Below, one piece after another: positions 51,629-60,500 of a stretch of DNA of 64,000 nt; the stretch's first letter is position 1; every line of letters starts with the position of its first letter. The DNA comes from Rhodococcus pseudokoreensis (GTDB lineage: Bacteria; Actinomycetota; Actinomycetes; Mycobacteriales; Mycobacteriaceae), in the NCBI RefSeq assembly GCF_017068395.1, contig NZ_CP070619.1, forward strand, positions 6,510,001 through 6,574,000. The letters run 5' to 3'. The notes beneath the pieces are model-generated. The model did no database searches, was not told where the DNA came from, and saw nothing but the letters and a program-made list of their open reading frames with translations. A program made the position numbers and the translations under genes.

Positions 51629-52546
51629 TCAGGGCAGGGGCGCCACGGGATGGCAGGCGGGAGCAACGGCCGTCGCCGGATCGAGGAGGTTGCGCACGAT
51701 CCGGAGCGTGATGTCGTCGTAGACCATGGTTCCGTGATTGGTCAGATCCTCGGGGCAGAAGTCCTGAACCACGACGTTGGACACGTTCGGTCCGGGCGGC
51801 AGTTGCGACTCGCTCAGTTGCACGACGAGGTCGTGCCGCGAACTGACGGTCGCATACTCGACTCCCGGGCGGGTCATGCCGCCCTCGCCGGTCTCCGTGA
51901 CGAACGCGGAACCCGCCGTCCCGTCGTCGACCGCCGGAATCACGCTCCCGACGGCATCTTTCGCCTGGGAATACGCGGCGAGAAGATTCAGCATCCCGTA
52001 GGCGCTGATGCCGTTCGTGGCGGGAGCGACCCCGATCATCGTGCCGATCTTCGACTCCCCACCGAGGTGGTTTATGTAGTACAGCGGCACCAGTCCGCCC
52101 TGCGAGTGCCCGACGAGATCGACCCGGTCGGCACCGGTGGCGGCGAGGACCGTCTCGACGAAATCGCCGACCTGCCGGGCGGACACGCGCATGTCGCCGG
52201 TCTGATGGAACGGCCCGGTGTCCGGGCCGCCGTAGTCGAGGCCGAAGACGCAGTAGCCGTCGGCTTTCAGCTGGGGTGAGTACATCGCCCAGTTGGCGTA
52301 GCTGTTCTCGAACGTTCCGTTGACGAGGACGACGGGCCGCGGATGCGCGGCGTCCGGCCTGCACGAAAAATCGTTCATGCCCTGCGGGATCGCGTCGGGG
52401 TGCTCGATGGAATAGGCCCACGCGGCAGGCCACCCCGTTTGCGGCGGCCCGACGGAGGCCTCGTCGGGGGCGGCGTCGGCCACCGCCGGAGTGCCCAGGA
52501 TTGCCAGGGCTCCGAGAACTGCCACCGTGCGTGCGCGTGCACCCAT
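51629..52546 (-). CDS. secreted lipase/esterase (alpha/beta hydrolase)
   Basis: The product has 305 residues from the ATG at 52546. It starts with a signal peptide (MGARARTVAVLGALAILGTPAVADA), so it should be exported. Motifs are VVLVNGTF (oxyanion region) and GHSQGG with the nucleophilic Ser, as in actinobacterial lipases. The upstream extension of the frame covers the promoter and a terminator and is not used. It sits 3' to 3' with the MHS transporter. Extracellular ester cleavage could release the acid that the transporters import. Confidence 0.88.
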   Translation of the reverse strand: MGARARTVAVLGALAILGTPAVADAAPDEASVGPPQTGWPAAWAYSIEHPDAIPQGMNDFSCRPDAAHPRPVVLVNGTFENSYANWAMYSPQLKADGYCVFGLDYGGPDTGPFHQTGDMRVSARQVGDFVETVLAATGADRVDLVGHSQGGLVPLYYINHLGGESKIGTMIGVAPATNGISAYGMLNLLAAYSQAKDAVGSVIPAVDDGTAGSAFVTETGEGGMTRPGVEYATVSSRHDLVVQLSESQLPPGPNVSNVVVQDFCPEDLTNHGTMVYDDITLRIVRNLLDPATAVAPACHPVAPLP

Positions 52547-52576
52547 CGCGTCCGACTCCTCCCGCAGAGCGACCGT

Positions 52577-52599
52577 TTTACCTAAATAGTGTAGTTTCT
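52577..52599. promoter_or_regulatory. 23-bp regulon site before lipase
   Basis: On the plus strand, TTTACCTA-N7-TAGTTTCT; the left arm is identical to that at 44089. It lies 30 bp upstream of the minus-strand lipase ATG. Confidence 0.6.
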
Positions 52600-52629
52600 G
52601 CCCGGGTGTGAGTGGGTGGGAACGGCGCA

Positions 52630-52671
52630 AAGAAGGGGTGCGGCGAATACATTTTCGCCGCACCCCTTCTT
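52630..52671 (-). terminator. intrinsic terminator after acyl-CoA dehydrogenase
   Basis: A perfect 18-bp stem (AAGAAGGGGTGCGGCGAA and its complement) with a 6-base loop. It lies 11 bp past the 3' end of the minus-strand acyl-CoA dehydrogenase gene. Confidence 0.9.
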
Positions 52672-52682
52672 ACCGGAATCGT

Positions 52683-53834
52683 TCAGGCCTTCATCAGGTC
52701 TCGATGGATGATTTCCTTCATGATCTCGTTGGTGCCGCCGTAGATCCGCTGGATCCGGGCGTCGATGTACGCCTTGGCGACGGGATACTCCATCATGTAG
52801 CCGTAGCCACCGTGGAACTGCACTCCGGCATCGATGACGCGGCCCTGCAGTTCGGTGGCCCAGAGCTTCGCCTTCGCCGCATCCACGGCGGTGAGGGTGC
52901 CCGCGTTGTGCTCACGCACGCACCGGTCGATGTACGCGCGGGACACCTCGACGGCCGTCTGCAGTTCGGCGAGGGTGAACCCGAGGCCCTGAAATTCTCC
53001 GACCCGCTTGCCGAAGGCCGTCCGCTCCTTGACGTAGTCGAGAGTCCAGCCGAGGACCGCCTCGGCGGACACCTGCGCGGCGATACCGATGCCGAGTCGT
53101 TCGAGGGGGAGGCTCTGCATCAGATATGCGAATCCCGAACCGATCTCGCCGAGCAGATTCTCCTTGGGGACGCGGACGTCCTCGAAGAACAATTCGGCGG
53201 TGTCCTGGGCGTGCAGACCGAGCTTGTCCAGTTTGCGGCCCCGGGCGAATCCCGGCGTCCCGTCCTCGACGACGAAGAGGCTGAAGCCGCGCGAGCCGGC
53301 CGAGGGATCGGTCTTCGCGAACACGATCACGAGGTCGGCGAGGATTCCGCTGGTGATGAACGTCTTCGACCCGTTGATCACCCAGCTGTCGCCGTCCAGG
53401 ACCGCCGTGGTCTGGATGGCGCGCAGGTCGCTGCCCGCGGCAGGCTCGCTCATCGCGATCGCGCCGATGGTCTCGCCGGTGACGAACCCGGGCAGCCAGC
53501 GCCGGCGCTGCTCGGCGTCGGCGTGACGGAGCAGGTAGTTCAGCACGATGTCGTCGTTCGTGGAGAACCCGGACTGCAGGGCCGACGCGCCGACCCGGGC
53601 GATCTCCTGCTGGATCACGAAGCGGAAGCGGTAGTCCAGTTCGCCGGGCCCGCCGTACTCCTCGGGGACGGACAGTCCGAGCAGACCCTGGCGACCGGCT
53701 GCCAGCCAGGTCTCGCGATCGATCAGGCGATCCGCATCCCATTTCTCGAGTTGGGGCACCACGTGCTTGTCGACGAATCCCCGCACGGATTCGCGGAACA
53801 ACTCGTGGTCCCGGTCGAACAGATCGCTCTGCAT
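52683..53834 (-). CDS. acyl-CoA dehydrogenase
   Basis: A 383-residue flavoenzyme starts at the ATG at 53834, behind AGGAGGAAG. It has FITSGILADLVIVFAKTD, the FAD/substrate region AMSEPAAGSDL and the C-terminal YGGTNEIMKEIIHRD, where Glu is the catalytic base of most family members. It would introduce an alpha,beta double bond into an acyl-CoA. It lies 49 bp after the second Rieske oxygenase on the minus strand, so the two are co-transcribed. Confidence 0.93.
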   Translation of the reverse strand: MQSDLFDRDHELFRESVRGFVDKHVVPQLEKWDADRLIDRETWLAAGRQGLLGLSVPEEYGGPGELDYRFRFVIQQEIARVGASALQSGFSTNDDIVLNYLLRHADAEQRRRWLPGFVTGETIGAIAMSEPAAGSDLRAIQTTAVLDGDSWVINGSKTFITSGILADLVIVFAKTDPSAGSRGFSLFVVEDGTPGFARGRKLDKLGLHAQDTAELFFEDVRVPKENLLGEIGSGFAYLMQSLPLERLGIGIAAQVSAEAVLGWTLDYVKERTAFGKRVGEFQGLGFTLAELQTAVEVSRAYIDRCVREHNAGTLTAVDAAKAKLWATELQGRVIDAGVQFHGGYGYMMEYPVAKAYIDARIQRIYGGTNEIMKEIIHRDLMKA

Positions 53835-53883
53835 GTCTTCCTCCTGATGCGGGACGCCCGTGGGCGCCCCGCACATCATGTTG

Positions 53884-55053
53884 TCAGTTCGTTGCCAGTA
53901 GTTTCTGCGTCTCACGCCGGAACACCTGGTTGGCGACCTCGTTCTGGCCCAATACCATCCGGCCGGCGTTGGCGCTGGTCATGCCGTGCTGCGAGTCCCG
54001 CAGGAGGGGGAAGTCCTCCGCGTGGAGAACGGCGAGGAGGATCTCCCAGTTCTTGGTCCACAGGCGGTTCCACCGCTCCTCGGTCATCTCGGTCTCCGCG
54101 ACCGGCGGCACGATCAGGCGCATCTCCATGCGGCAGCGCTGCGGATCTGTGGGGTGCGGCCGGAAGGTGAGGAGCTGGAAGTGATCCGGCTGCCGCAGCA
54201 GGGTGCTGTTGGGGAGCAGGAAATGGGTTTCCGTGATGTCCTTGGCCAGGCTCCGGTCGCCGGGATCCTCTTCGATCCACCGGTCGATCGACTTGCGCGG
54301 CGCGATGAATCGGCAGTGCCTGCCGAAGTCCTCGAACGCCATCACGTTGGTGTGGATGTGCTTGGCCGCGGTGTTCGGGTGGGCGTACTGGATGTGGTAT
54401 CCGTCGAGGAAGGCGTCCTGCATGATCTTCCAGTTCACCGGCTCGTCGAATCCCTCGGACTGGAAGGCGATCTTGGAACCGAGGTCGTAGCCGGCGACGA
54501 TCGTATCCATCTCTTCGCCGAGCCAGCCCGCCACGTCGATCTCGGCGTTCGCGTCGTCGACGACCCAGATGAAACCGTGACGTTCCTCGGTCGGCAATTC
54601 CACGAGCCCCATGTTCGTGGTGTCGGTCTCGCCGAACGTGTTGTCGCGGGTAATCGTCCGGAGGCTGCCGTCCGTGTCGTACGACCACCGGTGGTACGGG
54701 CAGGAGAAGAGCCGGCACCGGCCCTTCTCCTCCTTTTCGAGGAGGGCGCCGCGGTGCCGGCAGAGGTTGACGAACGTCTTGACGCCGCCGTCGCGCTGAC
54801 GGACCACGATGATGTTGTTCCGCGGCATCTGAAGGGTGAAGAAGTCGCCGGCGCGGGGGATCTCGGAGCCGTGCGCGACGATGGAGGGGACACGTCCGAA
54901 GATGAGGTCCCGTTCCCGCTTGGCCACGGCCGGATCGGTGAACTCCTCCGGCTGGAACCAGGTGATGTGCTCGAATTCGTCCGTCGTGTCGTTGCGCAGG
55001 TGATCCAGGGCGCGGCGAATGCGTTCCTCGCGGGGGGCTCCGACCTCGGTCAT
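53884..55053 (-). CDS. Rieske non-haem iron oxygenase, alpha subunit
   Basis: The product has 389 residues from the ATG at 55053, which has GGAGGAA upstream; the longer frame would run over the operator. The Rieske motif is C98-R-H100 ... C118-PY-H121, and mononuclear-iron His220 and His225 lie in DGYHIQYAH. No beta-subunit gene is present. It resembles the Rieske protein at 21969 in layout but belongs to another operon, with an acyl-CoA dehydrogenase. The PDR-type reductase at 61431 carries the same operator and is the probable electron donor. Confidence 0.93.
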   Translation of the reverse strand: MTEVGAPREERIRRALDHLRNDTTDEFEHITWFQPEEFTDPAVAKRERDLIFGRVPSIVAHGSEIPRAGDFFTLQMPRNNIIVVRQRDGGVKTFVNLCRHRGALLEKEEKGRCRLFSCPYHRWSYDTDGSLRTITRDNTFGETDTTNMGLVELPTEERHGFIWVVDDANAEIDVAGWLGEEMDTIVAGYDLGSKIAFQSEGFDEPVNWKIMQDAFLDGYHIQYAHPNTAAKHIHTNVMAFEDFGRHCRFIAPRKSIDRWIEEDPGDRSLAKDITETHFLLPNSTLLRQPDHFQLLTFRPHPTDPQRCRMEMRLIVPPVAETEMTEERWNRLWTKNWEILLAVLHAEDFPLLRDSQHGMTSANAGRMVLGQNEVANQVFRRETQKLLATN

Positions 55054-55143
55054 TGCGTTTCCTCCAGTGTCGTGCGGAGTCGATGGGCCAGCGTTGTCGC
55101 CGCTACCCGTCACCGGCTCCGAATGCGGTGTGGATCGACGCAT

Positions 55144-55166
55144 TAAATCTAACTCACATAGATTTA
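55144..55166. promoter_or_regulatory. perfect 23-bp regulon operator, Rieske promoter
   Basis: TAAATCTA-N7-TAGATTTA is the only copy with fully complementary arms and serves as the reference for the motif. It lies 90 bp before the minus-strand Rieske ATG. Confidence 0.8.
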
Positions 55167-55192
55167 TGTGTAAACCCTCGCAGGTCCGGCCG

Positions 55193-55223
55193 TTGCGGGT
55201 GTTATCAATGAGCATTAGGTTTA
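55193..55223 (+). promoter_or_regulatory. promoter with 23-bp site, acetyltransferase gene
   Basis: TTGCGG at 55193 and TAGGTT at 55216 are 17 bases apart. GTTATCAA-N7-TAGGTTTA (55201-55223) has a perfect right arm. It is 30 bp before the start codon. Confidence 0.6.
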
Positions 55224-55253
55224 GGTGACACCGTCCGATGAGGAGTGATACGG

Positions 55254-56243
55254 ATGATTTCCTGTCAGTGGTGCGAGGAACTCGCAGACGACGACCGCGA
55301 CGAAGTTCTCGCCCTGGTGGGCGCGGCCGCGGAATACGACGACGAAGCGGGGTTCTCGCGCATCGAACCGCGTGATGTCACGGCACGTTCGCGGCCGGGG
55401 GCGCGGGTATCGCATCTTGCCGTCAAGGCGCGCCGCGGTCTGAGCGCTCTCGACGACGTTCCGCTCGTCGTGGTGGCGTACCTCAACATCGCCGTGGACG
55501 ACGACGGTCTCGGGACCGTCCAGTTCGTCGTGCACCCCGACTATCGATCGCGGGGAATCGCGACCCTGCTCGTCGAGGAACTGGGCCTCGACGTGGACCG
55601 GCCCGACGGTTGGATGGGTACCGGTGCGCGCGCGCTGCGCGTCTGGGCCTTCGGCACGCATCCCGCGGCCGAGCGCCTGACCCGACGATTCCGGATCTCG
55701 TCGGTGAGCCGGCTGTGGACCCTGTTTCGCAGCCTGACCGGGCCGTTCGCGGTTCCGCTCGATCCGGTGCACCTCCCGGCCGGGTCCGCGCTGGAGGGGC
55801 CGCGCGCGCTGGACGCCCCGGAGTCGGTGGAGGTACTCGACGACGTGCTGGGCCGTTCGGGAATTCCGGCCGCTCAGCTCGTGAAACTGTCGGAGAGCCG
55901 CGCCCACGGAACCGGGTCCGTCGTACTCGCGTCCGGCGACGCCGAACGTCCCCAGGGATTCGTCTGGCTGGACCCGTCGCTGCACACGCACCTCGAACTG
56001 CGGGCGGCGTGGATCCGTGCGCTGGTGCTCGAGAAGGAGGCGCGGGGCGGCGGCCTGGGTGCGGCCCTGCTCGTGCGGGCGCTCGAGGTGCTGCGCGACG
56101 CGGGGGCTCAGATCGCCTTGATGAGAATCGATCCCGACGACGACGGTGCGGTCCGGCTCTGCCGGTTGCTGTCGTTCGAGCAGGAGGATGCGCATACGTG
56201 CTATCAGGTCGGTGAGTGGCACGAGGCTCCCGGCTACCTCTGA
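55254..56243 (+). CDS. double-GNAT N-acetyltransferase, MshD-like
   Basis: The product has 329 residues from the ATG at 55254; AGGAG lies 8 bases upstream, and a GTG at 55245 overlaps that site. Two GNAT domains are visible: the first with VQFVVHPDYRSRGIATLLVEE (about residue 90), the second with EKEARGGGLGAALLVRALEVL (about residue 262) and RIDPDDDGAVRLCRLLSFE. Two tandem domains and this length are typical of mycothiol synthase MshD (about 315 aa). It is under the catabolic-type promoter, so it may be a second copy, or acetylate another amine. Confidence 0.75.
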   Translation: MISCQWCEELADDDRDEVLALVGAAAEYDDEAGFSRIEPRDVTARSRPGARVSHLAVKARRGLSALDDVPLVVVAYLNIAVDDDGLGTVQFVVHPDYRSRGIATLLVEELGLDVDRPDGWMGTGARALRVWAFGTHPAAERLTRRFRISSVSRLWTLFRSLTGPFAVPLDPVHLPAGSALEGPRALDAPESVEVLDDVLGRSGIPAAQLVKLSESRAHGTGSVVLASGDAERPQGFVWLDPSLHTHLELRAAWIRALVLEKEARGGGLGAALLVRALEVLRDAGAQIALMRIDPDDDGAVRLCRLLSFEQEDAHTCYQVGEWHEAPGYL

Positions 56244-56464
56244 GGCATGAGACGTAGAACGATATTTGTTCCACTGTTGACGAGCGGCGAATGCCGCGCT
56301 ACTGTCCTGTGACACGGCTCACAAGAAGTGTCCGTTTCGAGGGCGTCCGGCCGACGGCCCCCGAACCCAAGACTCACATCCAGTGCTCACCTCGCGCGCA
56401 CGCCGCGCGACATTCCGGCGCACATCACCGACATCTCAGACTCGGTTGAACGAGAGGACACGTC

Positions 56465-57289
56465 ATGGCACGACTCGAGGGGAAGGTCGCGTTCGTCACC
56501 GGTGCGGCTCGCGGACAGGGACGTTCGCACGCGGTGCGACTGGCGGAGGAGGGCGCCTCCATCATCGCGATGGACATCTGCGAGCAGATCGACACCGTGT
56601 TCTATCCGATGGCGACCACGGATGACCTCGCCGAGACCGAACGCCTGGTCAAGGAGGCCGGCGGTTCCATCGTCACGTCGGTGGGCGACGTCCGGAACCG
56701 CGCCGACGTCCAGCGCGCGTACGACGCCGGGATCGAACAGTTCGGGCACGTCGACATCGTCCTGCCCAACGCCGGCATCATGCCCGTCATCGGACCCGGT
56801 GATCAGCCGCAGGCGTGGCACGACGCCATCGACGTGATGCTCACCGGCGTGTGGCACGTACTCGAGGTGACGGTGCCCGGGCTGATCGAGCGGGGCGAGG
56901 GCGGGTCGATCGTCATCACCAGTTCCGCCGCGGGCCTCACCAGCATCGGACTCAACACGTTCCCCGGCCAGGCCGGCTACTCCGCGGCCAAGCACGGCGT
57001 CGTCGGTCTCATGCGCCTGTACTCGAAGCAGCTTGCCAAGCACAGCATTCGGGTCAACACCGTGCATCCGACCGGGGTGAACACCCCGATGGTGGCCAAC
57101 GCCGAATACGGCGAGTTCGTGAACTCGCACCCCGAGGTCGCGAACGACGAATCGTACAAGAATCCGATGCCGGTCGAGCTGATCGAGGCCGTCGACATCA
57201 GCAACGCCATCGTGTTCCTCGCCTCCGACGAGGCGCGGTACGTCACGGGCGTGACCCTGCCGGTCGATGCCGGCTACAACAACCGCTGA
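56465..57289 (+). CDS. mycofactocin-coupled SDR oxidoreductase
   Basis: This 274-residue SDR carries the signature FVTGAARGQGRSHAVRLAEEGA of the mycofactocin-dependent subfamily (carveol-dehydrogenase-like). In these enzymes the NAD is tightly held and hydride goes to mycofactocin. Other motifs are IIAMDICEQID, LPNAGI, ITSSAAG and YSAAKHG. It is followed after about 20 bp by an aldehyde dehydrogenase, so alcohol-to-aldehyde-to-acid oxidation is likely. Its 221-bp leader has no copy of the 23-bp site; I see only GAAC-N7-GTTC at 56257-56271. Confidence 0.9.
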   Translation: MARLEGKVAFVTGAARGQGRSHAVRLAEEGASIIAMDICEQIDTVFYPMATTDDLAETERLVKEAGGSIVTSVGDVRNRADVQRAYDAGIEQFGHVDIVLPNAGIMPVIGPGDQPQAWHDAIDVMLTGVWHVLEVTVPGLIERGEGGSIVITSSAAGLTSIGLNTFPGQAGYSAAKHGVVGLMRLYSKQLAKHSIRVNTVHPTGVNTPMVANAEYGEFVNSHPEVANDESYKNPMPVELIEAVDISNAIVFLASDEARYVTGVTLPVDAGYNNR

Positions 57290-57308
57290 GCGAAGGGAAT
57301 TTTCGACC

Positions 57309-58802
57309 ATGACGACAACAGAGTCGGCGGCCGCAGCGCCTCCGAAGATCGCCGATCGCGAGCAGGTGTTCGTGGGCGGCCGGTGGGTGGAGTCGACGGG
57401 AGACGAGTGGATCGACCTCGTCGACCCGTTCACCGAGAAGAAGGCGGCGCGAATCCGCAGCGCCACAACCGAAGACGTCGCACGCGCCGTGCAGGCGGCC
57501 CGCGCGTCGTTCGATTCCGGTGAGTGGGCGTCGCGCACGATGGCCGAGCGCGCCGACGTCCTCGACGAGATCGCCTCGCGACTCGAGAGCCGCGTGGAGG
57601 AGTTGACCCCGCTCGGCGTGATCGAGGTCGGCATCCCCGTCGCGGTCAGCGGCCCGACGCAGCAGATGACGGCCGGGTTGTTCCGCGCCGTGGCGGCCGT
57701 GGCCCGCGACTACTCCACCCGCGACGACCGGACCCGGGCCGACGGCGGGGTCTCGCGAATCCTGAAGGAGCCGACCGGGGTCGTCGCCGCCATCATCCCC
57801 TGGAACGGGCCCATCGGGACGATCGCCTTCAAGGTGGCCCCCGCTCTCGCCGCAGGGTGCTCGGTGATCCTCAAGACGGCACCGGAAGCCCCGCTGTCGC
57901 CGTCCGTGTTCGCCGACGTCATCGGGGAACTGACGGCCGAAGGCAAGATTCCGGACGGCGTCGTGAGCGTTCTCTGCGCCGACCGGGAGGTGTCCGAAAC
58001 CCTCGTCACCAACCCCGACGTCGACCACATCACGTTCACCGGAAGCACTCTCGCCGGGCGGCGCATCATGTCGCTCGCCGGTGAGCGCATCGCCCGGGTG
58101 TCGCTCGAACTCGGTGGCAAGTCGGCGGCGATCATCCTCGACGACGCCGACCTGGGGCACGTCATGCAGTCGCTCCCGATGGGTGGCTGCATGCAGAGCG
58201 GCCAGGCATGTATCGCGCTGACGCGGGTGCTCGTGTCACGTAAGCGCCACGACGAGGTGGTCGAGGCGCTGAAGGGTGCGCTGGGCTTCCTCACCATGGG
58301 AAACCCGTGGGAGCAGACGACCTTCCTCGGCCCGCTCGCCATGGAGCGGCAGCGTGACCGGGTCGAGAGCTACATCGCCTCGGCCAAGGAGGAGGGCGCG
58401 ACCATCGTGCTCGGAGGTGGCCGTCCCGCCGGCGTCGACCACGGCTTCTTCGTCGAACCGACCCTGATCGACGGCGTGCGCAACGACATGCGCGTCGCGC
58501 AGGAGGAGATCTTCGGTCCCGTCGTCTCCGTGATCACCTACGAGGACGAGGACGAGGCGATCGCCATCGCCAACGACTCGATCTACGGGCTGTCCGGCGC
58601 GGTGTACACCGCCGACCTCGAGCACGGTTTCGAGGTGGCGCAGCGCATCCGGACCGGAACGGTCAGCGTGAACGCCGCCATCATCGACTTCACCGTGCCC
58701 TTCGGCGGCTACAAGCAGTCCGGTGTGGGGCGCGAAGGCGGCGTCGAGGGCCTCGAGGAGTTCTTCGAGACCAAGACGGTGCACCTGCCCGCCATCGGGT
58801 AG
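57309..58802 (+). CDS. aldehyde dehydrogenase (NAD(P)+)
   Basis: The product has 497 residues from the ATG at 57309. It shows IPWNGPIG, the cofactor motif FTGSTLAG, LELGGKSAA, nucleophile SGQACIALTR and EEIFGPVV. It forms an operon with the mycofactocin-type SDR and would oxidise the aldehyde that enzyme makes. It is only a distant paralogue of the enzyme at 46123. A long hairpin terminator follows. Confidence 0.93.
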   Translation: MTTTESAAAAPPKIADREQVFVGGRWVESTGDEWIDLVDPFTEKKAARIRSATTEDVARAVQAARASFDSGEWASRTMAERADVLDEIASRLESRVEELTPLGVIEVGIPVAVSGPTQQMTAGLFRAVAAVARDYSTRDDRTRADGGVSRILKEPTGVVAAIIPWNGPIGTIAFKVAPALAAGCSVILKTAPEAPLSPSVFADVIGELTAEGKIPDGVVSVLCADREVSETLVTNPDVDHITFTGSTLAGRRIMSLAGERIARVSLELGGKSAAIILDDADLGHVMQSLPMGGCMQSGQACIALTRVLVSRKRHDEVVEALKGALGFLTMGNPWEQTTFLGPLAMERQRDRVESYIASAKEEGATIVLGGGRPAGVDHGFFVEPTLIDGVRNDMRVAQEEIFGPVVSVITYEDEDEAIAIANDSIYGLSGAVYTADLEHGFEVAQRIRTGTVSVNAAIIDFTVPFGGYKQSGVGREGGVEGLEEFFETKTVHLPAIG

Positions 58803-58811
58803 CGGGTCGCC

Positions 58812-58873
58812 GCACCGAGATGTCGAAGGCCCCTGGAACACAATGTTCCAGGGGCCCTTCGTCATCTCGGTGC
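58812..58873. terminator. long bidirectional terminator hairpin
   Basis: Arms 58812-58840 and 58844-58873 pair over about 29 bp with one bulged base and one mismatch and a 3-base loop. The inner part is CCCCTGGAACA with its complement. It separates the converging aldehyde dehydrogenase and TetR genes. Confidence 0.9.
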
Positions 58874-58880
58874 CGGCGTG

Positions 58881-59537
58881 TCAGGCGGAGCGTTCCTCCG
58901 CTGCGTTCCCGGCGGCCGCGTCGTTTCGCATCACCCCGTACAGGAAGCTGCGGATCATTTCCTCGAACAACCGCTTCGACGAGAGTTCATTGGCGGCAAG
59001 TGCTTCGGCGAGGAGCGGCTGAGACTCCGGATCGACGTTCGGGAAGATCGTGGCGCGGGTGCTCGGCTTGCGCATCGCCTCCGTCAGGACGGCGCCGATG
59101 GACAACGTCTCCATCCCGTCCAGGATCTGGACGTGGAGATGCGTCGGCACACCGGAGTCCAGCAGGAACCGGGCCGTGTCCTCGTACGTGCCGATCAGGA
59201 GGTCCCGCGGCAGATACTGCAGGAGGATCGGCGCCGCGTTCCGGTGCCGCAGGATGGCCTGGCGGAAATTCATGCTCAACGCCACGAAGAACTCGGGCCA
59301 GTCGGGACCGGGCTTGCGGCGGGGACGGACGACGGACGCGCCGGCGATGTGCCGTGCCACCGCGGACAGGATCTCGCTCTTGTCCGCGAAGTGGTGGTAC
59401 AGCGACGGCGCCTGCACTCCGAGGTGCTTGGCCAGTCGCGGCAGACTGAAAGCCTCGAGTCCTTGGGAATCGATGATCTCGATGGACGCCTGCACCGCAG
59501 CCGCGCGGCTGATCAGGGGCTTCGATGGTCGGGGCAT
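58881..59537 (-). CDS. TetR-family regulator, candidate regulator of the 23-bp site regulon
   Basis: This 218-residue TetR protein has its helix-turn-helix near residues 32-54 (FSLPRLAKHLGVQAPSLYHHF), with a TetR_C-like helical domain after it. It is the third gene of a minus-strand operon (SDR, hydrolase, TetR; gaps of 22 and 38 bp) headed by a copy of the 23-bp operator at 61300. A regulator inside an operon it controls fits negative autoregulation. It is the only regulator gene within the stretch where the site is dense. The effector may be an acyl-CoA, but that is inference. Confidence 0.88.
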   Translation of the reverse strand: MPRPSKPLISRAAAVQASIEIIDSQGLEAFSLPRLAKHLGVQAPSLYHHFADKSEILSAVARHIAGASVVRPRRKPGPDWPEFFVALSMNFRQAILRHRNAAPILLQYLPRDLLIGTYEDTARFLLDSGVPTHLHVQILDGMETLSIGAVLTEAMRKPSTRATIFPNVDPESQPLLAEALAANELSSKRLFEEMIRSFLYGVMRNDAAAGNAAEERSA

Positions 59538-59575
59538 GTCAGGCTTTCCGGTCAGGGTGTTCGCTCGGGTGGTTG

Positions 59576-60478
59576 TCAGTCATGGTGAGGTGAATCGTAG
59601 TCGGTCGTGGTCACCTCATGGGTGTAGGCGACGTCGCTGTCGAGGAAGTCGAGCAGGCCGCCGCTGAGCAGGTCGTTGTCGTCGCCGCTGACCATGTGGC
59701 CGGCACCTCCGACATCGATGTGACGGGCCGACGGGATCAGTTCCAGCAGGTCACGGGCACCGTCCGCGCTGACGACGTCGGACTGGGCGCCCCGGATGAG
59801 GAGGGTCGGGACGCGCACCGCCCGTGCCGCGGCGCGGGCCCGCGCTTCCCGGACCTCGGCGTGGTCGTCGGTGTTCTCCCGATACGTGATCATCCGCGGA
59901 TCCCAGTGCCAGTACCAGCGCCCGTCGCGGAGGCGGAGGTTCTTGCGGAGTCCCTCGACGCGCGGTGGACGACGGCGGTGCGGGTTGTAGGCGACGACGG
60001 CGTCGAGCGCGTCCTCGAGGGTGTCGAAACCGGCGAGGCCGCTCTCCATGAACGACGTGATCTTGGCGAGGCCGCCGGGTTCGGCGCGGGGTGTGATGTC
60101 CACCAGGACCAGCGCGCGGCCGATGCCGTGGTCGCCCTGCGCGAGCAACGACGCCATCCCACCCATGGACGCGCCGACCAGCACCGGTGGCTCGTCGAGT
60201 CCGGCGGCGACGGCCGCGAGGTCGCGTGCGTGGGCATTGCTGCCGTAGTCGCCGTCCTCGGCCCACTCGCTGTCGCCGTGACCGCGGGCATCGATGGCCA
60301 GGGCGCACCAGCCGTTGTCGGCGAGTCGAATTCCGGTGCGCTGCCACGAATGGCGGGTCTGCCCACCGCCGTGCAACAGCAGGACGATTCCCTTCCGCGC
60401 GGACGCCGGCTCCCACCGGTCCGCGACGAGTGTGACTCCGTCGCCTCGCAGTTCGGTGCGAATCGTGGTGATCGGCAT
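59576..60478 (-). CDS. alpha/beta hydrolase
   Basis: A 300-residue soluble hydrolase with HGGGQTRHSW (oxyanion hole), AIDARGHGDS, nucleophile elbow GASMGG, acid in IRGAQSDVV and His in VGGAGHMVSG. There is no signal peptide. It lies between an SDR and a TetR gene in one operon. It may open a lactone or cleave an ester or C-C bond; meta-cleavage-type hydrolases have the same fold. The last 25 residues are a polar tail. Confidence 0.88.
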   Translation of the reverse strand: MPITTIRTELRGDGVTLVADRWEPASARKGIVLLLHGGGQTRHSWQRTGIRLADNGWCALAIDARGHGDSEWAEDGDYGSNAHARDLAAVAAGLDEPPVLVGASMGGMASLLAQGDHGIGRALVLVDITPRAEPGGLAKITSFMESGLAGFDTLEDALDAVVAYNPHRRRPPRVEGLRKNLRLRDGRWYWHWDPRMITYRENTDDHAEVREARARAAARAVRVPTLLIRGAQSDVVSADGARDLLELIPSARHIDVGGAGHMVSGDDNDLLSGGLLDFLDSDVAYTHEVTTTDYDSPHHD

Positions 60479-60500
60479 GGTCGTTGTCGCCTTTCGTCGG

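Noticed and set aside
56257..56271. KstR-like operator before the mycofactocin-type SDR
   Set aside because: KstR sites as I recall them have AGAAC and GTTCT nearly adjacent; here the arms are 7 bp apart, so it is not the same motif.
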